Source: Actinomucor elegans | Taxonomy: Eukaryota > Mucoromycota > Mucoromycetes > Mucorales > Mucoraceae | DNA: 64,000 nucleotides | Assembly (NCBI GenBank): GCA_026027325.1 | Contig: JAMSLZ010000013.1 | Span: 578,501-642,500 of the forward strand | Reading direction: 5' to 3' | Shown: positions 1 through 12,409 of the stretch, in pieces | Position numbering within the stretch: the first letter of the stretch is position 1 | How the letters are laid out: every line of letters starts with the position of its first letter | Position numbers and translations under genes: made by a program | The notes under the pieces: model-generated | Seen by the model: the letters and a program-made list of their open reading frames with translations, nothing else | What the model was told of the DNA's origin: nothing | Databases searched by the model: none

Positions 1-789
1 ATGTACTACGTGTATGCTGCAACCATGAGGGTACAATCAGATCGTCTGATTTCTCAAAGATCCAAAATCCAATATGTCCCAAAAAAAGGGATATTCTCTG
101 AGATGTAAAATTTCAAACTTCTCCATATTTTACACAAGATTAAAAACTACTGTGATATAATTTATAAGTGGCATATGTTTATCGTTAAGAAGAAAATGAA
201 TGCATACTTTTATTTTATTTTTTCTATTGATATAGCATGGACTATCATTGTATATCAAATGACCATAAAAATATAGCCTTATTACGGATGGGTTGACACC
301 AAATACCATTACCTTTGCAACATTTAAAGAGCATTTTAACTTCATACAAACTTTATGGATGGTATTTTTATGTATTATCAATATTTGATTGTTAAAAAGT
401 AAATCCTCTCAACGTCAATATTTTGAGCTTCCGGCATCACTGCCTGTATAAACTTTCAAGCTTTCCGGTACAACTACTATTAGCGATTTACTTTTAGGAT
501 GATCCCCATAAGACGTTATTATAGAGCAACGCTCTATAGTGCATATTACCAGCAAAATAAACATGATAGTTATCGTAATACATTATGATTGTCTCTTTGT
601 TTCCATTGAGCATGCTTATGAAATATGTATTCAAACAAGTGCATCTACTCAGTGCCTTGAGTTACATCCAATAAGCTGCCAATTACAAGTATTCAATCGG
701 CGACTCAAACACGATTGATGATCAAATAAAACTGGGTTAATTGAATTGATATTAAACCTCTTCTTCTTTTTCTTTTAACTTATTCGACC
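1..789. other. Intergenic, 5' edge of window
   Basis: AT-rich sequence without a convincing reading frame. The only ORF of size, on the minus strand at about 130-381, has no recognisable motif and no coding-like composition. The last 60 bases before 790 are pyrimidine-rich, as expected of the 5' leader of the following gene. Confidence 0.6.
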
Positions 790-2592
790 ATGTCCGACGC
801 TGGCCTACCTATAGTTAGACCAAAGCATTCGAGGTCAACTTCAATAACCACCTCTAAAAAGACGACTTCACATCAAAGAAAGCCTTCACTCAATGTACAG
901 CAAGAGTTGTCCGAGAATTCAAAGCGTCATAGTAGCAGCGGTAGTATCAGTAATAGTACCACAAGAAGACCCAGCTTGACTCCTTCAAGCTCTTCTGCCA
1001 ATGCCTTCAAGTCATCCGGACATTCTCACCGAAACCTACCGAGATTTATCAATTCTGTCATCTTGCGCATTCATGCATTCTTGAATCCTTCAGGTCCTCT
1101 TTTACCGCACACAAAACATGGCAATGCATTTGGAGGTACTGCTAAACCTTCAGTGGTGACTTCGTTGGTTCAATCTCGGGTAATGCGTTTCGTTGCTCTA
1201 TTCTATGTGATCTTTTCCGTGTTTTTATCATTAAATCATACTTGGAAGTATTTCATGTCCGCTGATTCGAGTTTATCTGTGCAAAGGCTGACCGAGGACG
1301 TTATGTTGGATGATCAGTTTAATGATGACTGGGTACCTCAAAGAACGTATGATCAAGGTAAACAGGAATTTGAACATAAATATGAACGAGCGAATGAACC
1401 ATTTCTTTGATATCTAGACGAAACGTATTCGCTGATGAGCGAAATGACACATGGGTTAAAAATGCACAAAATGTTTAGTAAGAGTTACTATAATGCGGCA
1501 AAGGATATTCAACCTTTTTGGAAAAAAGCAGCCAATACACCTGAGAAAGATGATGTGACAATTATCACTACTACTACAGCAGATACCTGGGAAGATTTGG
1601 TTCGATTAACCGTTTATTGGGAAGGTAAATCTAGAGTAGGTTTCTATATGATCTCGCGCTTATTTCCATTATAAAATAAGGTCCTATTTCTGCCATTGTT
1701 CACTTGGAGCAAGATGATCATGAATCACTTAAAAAGATACAAAGAGAGTACGAGAATACTCCTGAACTATTCAACAAGGTTGATCTTCATTTGGCTCAGA
1801 TTCCAGGCAACAAACTTACAGTCTTGTTTCCTCGTAACGCAGAACGCAACTTGGCAAGGCTATTGGCACAAACAGATTATGTGATGGATTTGCCTGCTGG
1901 TGTGATCCCTGCCACTGATCTACGTCGTACTTTGGAAGTGAACAAAGAAAGCATTGAGAGTCTTTTAAAGGCCGGTGATGTGTTGGCACTTGCTACCTTC
2001 AACTTCAAAAACGTAGAAGCCACACGTGATGATGTACCTTACGATAAGAATCAATTAATTCTAAAACTGAGTGAAGATAAAATGATCTTGGATGATAAGC
2101 ATTGGAAGGAGAATGAAGGACCTACCGATCTTGAACGTTGGATGGATGCTGAATCATTGTATACTATTGAGAAATACGAATTCCATTATGAACCAGTGAT
2201 TATCGAATCAAAAACTATTCAACCTTGGTGTTCAGAACGGTTCTTGGATAGTAGAGCCGCTTGTATCTTCTCCAGCTATTTACAAGGAAATGAAATTTGG
2301 GTGATGCCTGATGATTTTATGGTGCAGATGCCCAACTTGGATGAACCAGAAGTAACAGATTTTGATGTAAGATAATGAAATATTCCATGGATCAGGCACT
2401 AATATGAGTCTTGTATAGAATGTTGTTGAGAACAGAATTTATGCCAAATTTTATTGGGAACAGTGCGTTCACCATGCCAGACAATTAGACGCGTTAGGCC
2501 TTTGGAAAACACCCAGATCTCAGCATATCCGTAGTCAATGTTCTCGCGTTATTCAAAACTGGGGTAAAGGTTTAATCGGTAAACCTGAATAG
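790..2592 (+). CDS. GT49 (LARGE)-like glycosyltransferase, type II membrane protein
   Basis: Four exons: 790-1357, 1418-1624, 1681-2366, 2419-2592; 544 residues. The N-terminus is Ser/Thr/Arg-rich and cytosolic in character. It is followed by one membrane segment at about residues 131-151 and a lumenal catalytic region from about 234 (DDVTIITTTTADTW, then GPISAIVHLEQDD). This layout, and the C-terminal part with PVIIESKTIQPW, SERFLDSRAACIF and EIWVMPDDFMVQMPN, matches the GT49/LARGE fold of Golgi glycosyltransferases. Family members transfer sugars onto protein-linked glycans; the fungal substrate is unknown. At the place where LARGE proteins carry the metal-binding DxD, this protein has MDLP (about 326-329), so metal dependence or activity may differ. 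All three splice junctions restore one frame through conserved blocks. The family call is from pattern memory and not from alignment. Confidence 0.75.
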
Positions 2593-2756
2593 TTAATATA
2601 GAATAAAAGAATACGCGCGTTATATGCCATTTTTTCAAGTTAAAAAACCTTCCAAGTTGGACTTTTTAGCCGAGATCTGTTCCGAATATCAACTTTATCC
2701 ATTTTTTTTTTGTTTCTTTCCCTTTCTTTCTTTCTTTCTTATTTTCTTTTGAAGCT

Positions 2757-3550
2757 ATGTCTTATTCATATAATATGAAGTACGAGGATTCCTCGCCTAA
2801 TATGAAATATGAAAAAGAGCCTTCGTCTAGTATCAAGTATGAGCCAAATACAAAGTACGACTACCAAAGTAGATGTGGACCAGTTGGTTATGAGGAACGA
2901 GAAATACGGTATGAATCTATCTATAATCATATCAGTCTTTTTGACATCTTTCTTTATCAGCACATACGAACTTGTCGTATGCCAACAGCCTTTACATGCT
3001 CGTATGTGTGGTTTTGGAGAAAAAGATAGACGGCCTATTGATCCTCCACCTATTGTTCAACTTGTTGTTCGACAAGAAGGACAAGAGACCTGGGTTGATT
3101 TACAGTAAGGCAAGCTTGTTTCTGGTAATCTCAAGATTTACATATTTAACCTAAATCCACTAGGTCACTACAGACACCATTCTTTGTTTTACATGTAACG
3201 CTGTGGTCGGCTGATCGCAAGGAAGAACGGAATATCATTTCAAATCCGCCCAAGTGCACTCGTGTATTGATGGGGTCTTTGGTTAGCTCACCCAGTCTAT
3301 TAAAGAATCCTCAAGGCGAACAAGGACTTTATTTCGCATTTCCCGATCTGAGTATACGTACCGAGGGCCAGTACACGCTAAGATTCAGTCTTATCAAGTT
3401 GGTCAGGTACACTATAATATAGATCAGTTTTGATTTGAAGTTAACGCGCCAATAGTTCTGATTTTCAACCTGGTGCTAAATCAAAGATCATTGCTCAGGT
3501 CTTTTCTGACCCATTCACAGTATATTCTGCCAAGAAGGTATGAACTCCCA

Positions 3551-3618
<68 letters not shown>

Positions 3619-3859
3619 CTAACATTTGCATAATTTATTCTAGTTTCCTGGGATGACAGGTGTGTTACCATTGAAAATGTATTTATGTTTTATTTACATG
3701 CTCTTTTAAACAGAATCGACAGAACTTTCAAAGGTATTTGCTAAACAAGGATTGAAAATACCTATTCGAAATGATGGTAAGATTAGATTCTTAGATTCGC
3801 TTATGCAAGTGATGCAACTCATACTGTTTCATTTAGTAAGAGCCAAAAAAATGGAATAG
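2757..3859 (+). CDS. Velvet-domain regulator 1
   Basis: Seven exons: 2757-2908, 2961-3104, 3164-3406, 3456-3537, 3644-3659, 3714-3776, 3837-3859; 240 residues. After a short N-terminus with a repeated (M/I)KYE motif (four copies, the last ending in D) comes a complete velvet domain: [34 protein letters not shown], a central FVLHVTLWS block, [19 protein letters not shown], then [17 protein letters not shown]. Velvet proteins are fungal transcription regulators with an NF-kB-like DNA-binding fold. They dimerise and control sporulation, light response and secondary metabolism. The velvet domain makes up almost all of this protein, as in VelB/VosA-type proteins. Exon 5 is only 16 nt. Intron 4 (3538-3643) contains a run of about 47 A followed by (TA)8. 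A paralogue lies 3 kb downstream, beyond ThrRS. The last exon (VRAKKME) is the least certain part. Confidence 0.9.
3554..3616. repeat. Poly-A(47)-(TA)8 tract inside a velvet intron
   Basis: A homopolymer of about 47 A followed by eight TA units occupies most of intron 4 of velvet gene 1, ending about 27 bases before the acceptor. Confidence 0.95.
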
Positions 3860-4052
3860 GTAGCAATTTGGTTACTATGCCGCCTTAATAACTATCGACC
3901 TGATTAACTATGCCACCTTAATTCTCAACATACTATATATATATATATATATATATACAAGAAAAACTACCTTGGTGACCAAATGATATACATATTGACT
4001 CATATTTTTATGGCCGCAGCAATCAGGAAGAAGGTCCTGGACCTATCTTTCA

Positions 4053-4060
4053 TATAAATA
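4053..4060 (+). promoter_or_regulatory. TATA box of the ThrRS gene
   Basis: TATAAATA lies 90 bases upstream of the ThrRS start codon. Between it and the velvet 1 stop are two near-identical blocks, CTATGCCGCCTTAAT and CTATGCCACCTTAAT (about 3877 and 3908), which may be paired regulatory sites. Confidence 0.55.
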
Positions 4061-4149
4061 GTGGCTTATATCCAAAATCTTTTTCCTTCATTATAATAAA
4101 AAAAATCAGACCCAGTCTACCTTTTCTTTTTACAAGTAATACATAAACC

Positions 4150-6697
4150 ATGTCAGCTAACGAAGAGACCAAGCCCAAGGTCGAAAAGAAGCCTAAGGCT
4201 CCTAAGGCTGCCAAGTCTAAGGAAGCAGCCAGTTCTTACCCTCTCGAGGTATCTTATTCTTATAGTTTTTTTTATCCGAGATTTTCGCATGTTAATTTGT
4301 AACTTTTTATTAGATGACACCTGCTCCTGAATATCTTCAACACCGTATCGACATGTTCGACAAGTTGAAGGCTGCTGCTGATGCCGAAATTTCCCGTAAA
4401 TAACACTCATACTTATAAATTGAATGCATAATTGACGCGTTTGAAATATAGAAAAGCCTCGTGAACCCATCACTATTACTTTGCCCGACGGTACTGTCAA
4501 GGAAGGCACTGCTTGGGAAACTACACCTTTGTCGATTGCTGTTGGTATCGCCAAGTCCCTTGCCGAACGTACTGTGATTTCCAAGGTCAACGGTGAACTC
4601 TGGGATTTGACTCGTCCTTTGGAAGAGTCTTGTAAGCTCGAGTTACTCGACTTTGAGAATGATGAGGGTAAGATGGTCTTTTGGCACTCTTCTGCTCACA
4701 TGTTGGGTGAAGCTTGTGAACGTCATTATGGTTGTAACCTTTGTATTGGTCCTCCATTGAAGGAAGGTGGTTTCTATTATGAAATGGGTCTTAAGGAACG
4801 GTACGTTATCATCAATTTAAAATAGAGAAAGAGAGAGGGAGAGAAAGAACTGGACATTCATCATCTTGTAGTGCTGTTAATCAACAAGATTACCCCAGCC
4901 TTGAAAAGTTAGTTAATCAATTTGCTAAAGAAAAGCAAAACTTTGAGCGTCTTGTTATCTCCAAGAAGGATATCTTGGAAATGTTCAAGCATAACCCTTA
5001 CAAGGTGCATATCATTAACGACAAGATCCCTGATGGTACATCAACTACTGTCTACAGATGTGGTCCTTTGATTGATTTGTGTAGAGGTCCTCACGTTCCC
5101 CATACTGGTCGTGTCAAGGCTTTCACTATTACCAAGGTATAAAAAAGAGGGAGAGAAATAATTGATAATATATCATTACTAAACTGTATAATAGAACTCT
5201 GCTTCTTACTTTTTGGGTGACGCCAAGAACGATTCTCTTCAACGTCTCTATGGTATTTCTTTCCCTGACAAGAAGCTTATGACTGAATACAAGAAATTTA
5301 TCGAAGAAGCTGCCAAACGTGATCACCGTAAGATTGGTAAGGAACAAGAGCTTTTCTTTTTCCATGAATTATCACCTGGTTCAGCCTTTATGCTTCCTCA
5401 TGGTGCTCGTGTCTACAATGCCTTGATGGGCTTAATTAAGGTATGCATTAGATTTGCCTTGTTATATAAGACTAACCGATGAAATAGGATGAATACCAAC
5501 AAAGAGGCTTCACTGAAGTTATTACTCCCAACATGTTCAACTTGAAACTCTGGAATCAATCTGGTCATGCTCAAAAGTACAAGGAGAACATGTTCTGTCT
5601 TGAAGTCGATAAGGAAGAGTTTGCCTTGAAGCCCATGAACTGTCCTGGTCATTGTTTAATGTTTGGTCATAAAGAAAGAAGTTACCGTGATCTTCCTGTT
5701 CGTTTTGCTGATTTCGGTGTTCTTCATCGTAATGAGTTCTCTGGTGCTCTTTCTGGTTTGACTCGTGTTCGTCGTTTCCAACAAGATGATGCTCATATTT
5801 TCTGTCGTGTGGATCAGGTATAACCAAATATTTATTGCTAAATTCAGAAACTAAATTCATTCTTAGATTGAACAAGAAATGGCCGGTTGTTTCGACTTTT
5901 TGAACCAAGTCTACGGTGTGTTTGGTTTCGACTTCCACTTGAAGCTTTCTACTCGTCCCGAGAACTACATTGGTGAGCTCAGTGTTTGGGATAACGCTGA
6001 AAAGGTAATTACATACGCTGATTGGCGACGGTAAAGCTAATGCATTGGATAGATGTTGGAAGATTCATTGAACCGTTTCAGTGCTGAGAAGGGTACCACT
6101 TGGGAATTGGATCCTGGAGATGGTGCTTTCTACGGTCCCAAGATCGATATTGTTATCTCTGACGCCCTTCGTCGTAAGCATCAATGTGCTACTATTCAAC
6201 TTGATTTCCAATTGCCTGAGCGTTTCAAGTTGGAATACCGTACTGATGGTACTGGCTCTGAAGATGCTATGGCCCGCCCTGTCATTATTCATCGTGCTAT
6301 TCTTGGTTCAGTTGAACGTATGATGGGTATTGTAATTGAACATTTTGCTGGCAAGTTCCCCTTCTGGTTGTCTCCTCGTCAAATCCAGATTATTCCTGTC
6401 GCTGCTGCTTTCTTTGACTATGCTAAGGAAATCACAGCCAAGTTGGTCTCACTTGGTATTTATGCCGATGCTGATTTAAGTGATAATACCTTGAACAAGA
6501 AGATCAGAAACGCCGAGATTGCTCAATACAACTTTATCTTTGTCGTTGGTGAAGTTGAACAAACCACTCGTTCTGTCAATGTTCGTAACAGAGATGATGT
6601 TGGTACTAAAGCCAAGGGACAAACTATTCCTTTAGAAGAAGTCCTCAAGAGTGTCGAAAACTTGAAGAGCTCCAGAAGTTTAGAAAACAAGCTTTAA
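4150..6697 (+). CDS. THS1: Threonyl-tRNA synthetase, cytosolic
   Basis: Eight exons: 4150-4248, 4314-4395, 4452-4800, 4872-5136, 5195-5440, 5488-5817, 5867-6004, 6053-6697; 717 residues, the usual length of fungal cytosolic ThrRS. It charges tRNA-Thr with threonine. Domains in order: a lysine-rich N-terminus (about 1-30), a TGS domain (about 63-128, from [16 protein letters not shown]), the editing domain with the HxxxH zinc/editing motif (H139, H143 in [11 protein letters not shown]) and [10 protein letters not shown], the class II catalytic core ([50 protein letters not shown]), and a C-terminal anticodon-binding domain starting near [15 protein letters not shown]. No mitochondrial presequence is visible upstream of the chosen start. 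The gene sits between two velvet paralogues on the same strand. Confidence 0.97.
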
Positions 6698-6895
6698 GCT
6701 TTCTTTATTTGTCTGTTTAAACGCGTGTAAACTGGCCTAAAAAGTGACCTCTTTTTTTTCAATTTTTCATATTTAAAATATAAGTTGGAACAAGCTATTC
6801 TTTTTTCTTCTTTCTTTCTTCACTTCTACGGTCGCTTCTAGAAGTAATCTTTCTGGGATAAAATAAAGCTTATTTTTTCAATTTTATGTAATAAA

Positions 6896-8071
6896 ATGTC
6901 CACTCTAATCCCACCTCCACTTGGCTTAGGTCGTCCTAGTCAAAAAAGCAAAAAGTATAAACTAAGTATGGGCTATTTAAGCTACTTATCAGACAAAAAA
7001 AAAAAAAAAAAAAAAAGCGTTATTAATCCCCCTATTTTTTCCTTATAAGTTATGGTACAAAATCCAGTTCGGGCTAGATGCTGTGGTTTTGGCGAGAAGG
7101 ATCGAAGACCGATCGATCCTCCACCGATTTTGCAGTTATTCATCGAAAAACCAGACGGAAGCTTACAGAATGCAAAGTAGTATGCATTTGTTTCTGCTAA
7201 TCGATTGTACTGATCATCTTGTTTGATAGTGACGATGATAGTAATATTTCGCTGTTTGTAGTACAATGTGATTTATATTCAGAAGACGGAAAGGATCAAC
7301 GTGGCCATGTATATAACCCTTCTTCAGCAGCTCCAACCTTCATGTCTTCCAACGGTAAATTTATCATTCTTAGTGCGCAGTTTATTTATCTGACAGTTCT
7401 CAAATTCAGAAACAGCAACTCCATCGACAGGCACTTTATTATCCTTCCAAGACCCTACACCAACACGATCATTGATGGGCGCAGTGGTTTCCAATGCCTA
7501 TCAACTGACAGATCATAATAATAAACCAGGCATTTTTTTCGTATTTCAGGATCTATCTGTCAGAGTTGAAGGTCGATTTTGTTTAAAATTTATGTTTATT
7601 AATCTATCTGCCGGGTAAGTTTTTTTTTTTTTTTTTTTATATAATCAATCTAATTCATTCTATAGTGATCCACTCACTATGAGTACTCAAGTTTCTGATG
7701 ATGTATTGTCTAATCCATTTACGGTGTACTCAGCCAAGAATTTTCCTGGAATGACAGGTAACAGAGAAGAACATATTTCGAATCTTGAAAGAATGTTAAT
7801 GCTATATTCAGATTCCACTTTAATATCTCAGTGTTTTGCCCAGCAAGGAATTAAAATCTCCATACGAAAAGGTAGGAGGATACGTCGAGTAGTTGATACT
7901 TTTACAAACAATCCTCTGGACGATGCAAATAGCGATACCGAAAAAGAAGACCAATCGAATATTATTGCGAATGACCAATCATCATCGTCATCCCCACCTT
8001 CATCCGCTACTACTATCGTGAAACCACACTATAGACGTATCCATATCTCTACTTTTTTATCGCCACCTTAA
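6896..8071 (+). CDS. Velvet-domain regulator 2
   Basis: Six exons: 6896-6965, 7050-7176, 7230-7354, 7410-7614, 7666-7757, 7812-8071; 292 residues. The first exon was placed because it supplies KKYKL, joining to IMVQNPVRARCCGFGEKD and completing the start of the velvet domain. Later blocks are [47 protein letters not shown] and [16 protein letters not shown] hydrophilic, Ser-rich C-terminal tail (about 226-292) is absent from velvet 1. Four intron positions match velvet 1. The fifth intron (7758-7811) is 54 bp, a multiple of three with no stop, so an unspliced reading frame runs straight through it. The first intron carries a run of about 22 A and the fourth a run of about 20 T. The role is likely transcriptional control as part of a velvet dimer. 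Confidence 0.88.
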
Positions 8072-8499
8072 ATATCGTTATAACATTTCATTCTTCTGTA
8101 CATAACCATTTTTATTTTTTATATTTATTATTCATTCAAAGTTTTATGTTTTCGATCCCTTTATAATCCTTATATTTCCATTCATCAAGTTTCATTAGCC
8201 AAGGCAATAGATGACGGTCTCATTACACCGTTTGCCGTAATAATAAATCGCGCTCGCGAGAATTAAATCTAGACTCGCCGCTCTTGATTTAATTGGCGAA
8301 ATCCAGTCGAAAACACAGCCATTTGGATATTGAAGGCTAGAATACGCTTAATACCACAACAAAAAAAAACCGTATACATTTCAACTATTGTCTGAAATTT
8401 CAGTTCTTTTTGAACAAGAAATATGAATCTGATGTGACATTGAAACGAGATCAGACAAGAGATCTATAGATGATTACAGTTAGATTATGAAATGCATGC

Positions 8500-8630
8500 A
8501 TTTTACAGCCAAAGTTTAAAATGTAATATACCCAGAGTATTTAAGTCAAATAATAGCTCTAGCAGATTAAGTAATCGTTTCAAGCATGTACTAGCCACTA
8601 ATGCAACATTAAACTGAAACCGCTCAAAAA
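8500..8630. repeat. Diverged interspersed repeat, copy A
   Basis: Shares an ordered series of words with 10260-10395 and, more weakly, 48605-48675: a GTAATATAC block, AATCAAACAATAATTCT-like and CATGTRCTAGCCA blocks, then a CCGGAACC-like end. Probably an old non-autonomous transposon. Confidence 0.5.
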
Positions 8631-10259
8631 AAAAAAAAAATGTAACATTAGAAGTGGCCCGATATAATCGGAACTTCCAGAACATGCCTTAGGTTGAAAT
8701 TTGCTGTTTTTTTGTTGAACATGGATAAAAGGTTTTGGAGGATTAAAGCATTGATACCATAGGTTTACGTATATTCTAAAGTGAATACGATGTTCTTTAT
8801 GTATATTGTTCAGTACAAATTATGAGTTATAGTTGTATTTCCATATATGTATATAAAAAAAGTGTCAGAGATTATCTTTTTTTTTAATTTTCAATTTTCA
8901 TTGCATTATTATATTCTTCATTATATTTTGAAGGAATTTCATCAATATTCGTAACATCTAGACTTTCTGTTATGATTGAAAAGGATCAAAGTAATATTAG
9001 CTTGCTATTCAAGACTAAACATCTTGTAGAAGGACTATTTGTTCATCCGTCTACCACCAATATAGACTCAGTAGTAGTATATCTTTGGATTAGAGACATT
9101 TTAGAGGCGTAGTTTATACTACGCTTCTATTGGGTACGGTTTAAAATATAATCTGATCAAAGCTAGTATGGATTTAAATAATCAAGCTTGATCTGGATCA
9201 CAATTATTAAACTAAGTGCAATTCATCTATTAGAAACTTAGCGAGTTACAACATCAATTTGGCGGTTAATTTTTGTTTAACTATCCTACTTTATGCCCGG
9301 CTAATTTGCTTCTTGTCCCTTAAATATCCCTTAAACGAGCTAAACAGTGCTTAGTACGTGAAAAAAATAACATACTATGATATATAATATATCGTTACTT
9401 AGAATAAGTGTGTTTTATTCATTATGTTGCAGTTGAATAATGCTTCTAATAGATTCAGTAGCCTATTTTGAGCATGCAATAACCTTTAAACCCGACAGTA
9501 ATCCGAGATTGGTGCGGAGGGCTATTAACTTTTTATGAAACGCTTGTAATTTGCAGCCAACTACTAAATTATGATATACTCATTAGTAAATCGGTAAAAT
9601 TATGACTTTAATAGACGCGGCAGTTTACTTTGAGCAATTACTAGTTATCAAATACGGCTCTAAAAATAAGAATCTGTCAAGAGATGTAAGGGTGTTAGAA
9701 TGACCCTATTTCAAAAAAAAATTCTAAGGGGGGTACCTTAAGCCCTAAATATTGAATTTTGCTATTCGTACAGCATAAAGTGTAGGAACCTAACAAGCCT
9801 CAGGAAACCTCCTGTTCGAAGTTTAAAATGCGTTAGAATCACTCAGCCATATTTCGAGAAAATACTGCTTAAAATTCGAATAATATCTCATATTTTGCAT
9901 TTTTTATGAGACCTAGGAAAGGTGATGCTGGGTTAATAGAGATCAAATGGTTAGTGGTAATTATATATATTTACCGTCATATAAACGTCAAAGAACCCTT
10001 TCTAGCTAATATGGTACACAAATTCAAGTAAATATTAGTCAAATCAATATAACAAAAAGCTGCCAAAACCTAAACAGCAGGAATTAGGTATTGTTAATAA
10101 TGCTTAAACTTGAGGACTGAATACGTAATCGATCTTGGTAATATATAGGCAGCACTCTGTATATTCACATATTAAAACCACCAAACCACATCTACCGTAT
10201 TTACATTAAATTCTTAATCAATATATGGAATAAAGCTTTCTTTCTGAAAAAAGACATGT

Positions 10260-10395
10260 ATGCTGTAATTATATTGCTAAAGCGTAATATACAAAATGCT
10301 TTAATCAAACAATAATTCTATTTGGTCTAATAATTCATTCTAAACATGTGCTAGCCATCAAATGGAACAGTATACCGGAACCCGTCGAATAATAT
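10260..10395. repeat. Diverged interspersed repeat, copy B
   Basis: Second copy of the family seen at 8500-8630, with the same block order (GTAATATAC, AATCAAACAATAATTCT, CATGTGCTAGCCATCAAAT, ACCGGAACCCG). Confidence 0.5.
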
Positions 10396-11243
10396 GGGGA
10401 TGTTCAAAATAAGATCAAAAAGCCATATTTTGGAAAACTCAAGATTATACCTTTATATGAATGTTATCAGATACAGCATAATGCTCTAGGGGTATGGTAT
10501 AATATAATATGATTTCAGGGCATTTGAAAAAATATAGCAATATTTCCTGAAAACTGGCTTTTATCGATGATTGCTTCACAGTTGAAATGAATACACGGCT
10601 ATTTTTGCACCATTCACGTTTTCACAAATTATGTTAATACAATTGGCTTCGTTTAGTGATTGCTTCTTATTGACTAGGAGATCAAAGCTAATACCAAGTT
10701 TCTGTAACTTGATTCCCAGTGAAATATATCAGAAAATGTCAGCAATTGCAGCACTGATACTGTTACTGATTTAAAGGAAAGGCACATTGCTATATATTTC
10801 TTTTCTTTCTTTTATCCAATATACATTACAGAAAAAAGAAAGCAAACACAAGTCTACAACTGCATTACTTGTTTCAAACACTTGTCCACTGGTGTTCAGG
10901 AACAACAGGGATAAGCATTGATTCAGCAAACATAGAATAAAGCATCAATTTAGAAAGAATATAATACATATTAGTTCAGCAGACATAGAATGAACGTTAG
11001 GTACAAACAGTCATCGTATTGTCATGTAATAGCCTGACTGATTACAAGAGATTTGACTTGGGCTCCAAAATTGGCCAGAGGAATCAGCTAACCATGATAC
11101 TAGTTCAGGAAAGAATGGTGCAACTAAGGTTATTTTAGGAACAACAAACAATATAATGATCGGTATAGGTGATTATCAATTATAGTCTGGAAATTTAATG
11201 CACATTATAAAAATGCGAGTGCTTATGCTTGCAGTGTAATTTC

Positions 11244-11277
<34 letters not shown>

Positions 11278-12409
11278 AAGAGGAAATATTGTGCCAGAGA
11301 GTAAAAAATGCCAGTTCTCTGGAGTTTTTTCAGACTTACATTCTAAAGAAAAAGTTATAAAACTCTACTCAATCTAAAGAATAGTATATATTACGCTAAT
11401 TCTGCATATATATATATCTACAATCCCATTACTTTTTTAAATTTATCGAATTATATGAATTTGTTGATTTTTTTGTCAAGAACTATTATGATGATGCATT
11501 ATGGTTCAATTTCCGTTATCCAATGAAATAGGTGTACCCATTTATCAAGTTTCTTAATTGAATCAGCCCATACATTCCAGTACAACGGTACTATAGTGAC
11601 ACTACTAAGGCATCATAGAGCCGCTGTTGTAGAGTTCAACTAGTCGGCTGTTGCATCTATATAATAATAAAATGAAAAAGCAAACGTCTAGTTGCACACT
11701 GTCTATAAAGGAATATACGCGTCAACACATACTTGAGAATCAGTATATATGATAATATAAACAGTTAGACCTATTAATTTCAGAGAGTTATTTCAAGCCT
11801 TAGATGTTGTGTATCACCTAATGCTTCAGACTTCAAACGAAGCGCCCTGTAACTTTTTGGATTATGCTCTTGTTTTGTTACTTTGTAGGTATCGCTAAGG
11901 AGTGCACAATCTATGAAATACTAAAGAGCCCACTACTGAAAATTCATACGAGAGCATTGAATAACCTTGGTTTATTACTCAATAGGCAGGCTTGGATATT
12001 AGATATATAGTCAGTTTTCTTTGTTATCCTCGTTCAACAAGATTGAACTATATATGTAATAATTTTTTTGGTACATATATAATCAAAGAATGGATAGGAG
12101 CCTTATCTGTTGTATCAAAGCAAGGGCAATTGCACTAGAAGCTGCGTTGCACCGAGATGTTTCATTGTTTTTTGAGAGGAGCAGTATTTTACTAAAAGCA
12201 CTTTTTTTTGACAATTGAGTTGGATCATGTAGCACCAAAGTAGTACATACATTATAAAGTAATTATCCTGTTGACTCCACTTGTATTGATACCTTTTTTC
12301 ACCTTTTCCCTTGCTGCAACCTTGCTTTTTTTGTTCTTTTCACCTTTATTAAACAATATTAAAAGCAAAACTTACTTTTCTTTCATTTTAATCATTATTT
12401 TTTTTTATT

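Larger units (their letters stand above)
8072..12409. other. 4.3-kb AT-rich gene desert with decayed repeats
   Basis: No supported gene. It holds copies of a diverged interspersed repeat (about 8500-8630, 9420-9490, 9595-9655, 10260-10395) and a perfect 7-bp-stem hairpin at 9107-9124 (GCGTAGT/ACTACGC). There is a run of about 32 A near 11245-11276, and TA-rich stretches occur around 11405. The final 150 bases are pyrimidine-rich leader of the next gene. Confidence 0.6.

Noticed and set aside
4153..4590. Minus-strand 145-codon ORF over the start of ThrRS
   Set aside because: Lies opposite conserved ThrRS exons and has no motif of its own.
5537..5938. Minus-strand 133-codon ORF inside ThrRS
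   Set aside because: Shadow of the class II catalytic core on the other strand.
9700..9760. A-run and GGGG-GTACC block as possible transposon end
   Set aside because: No inverted partner or duplication was found nearby.
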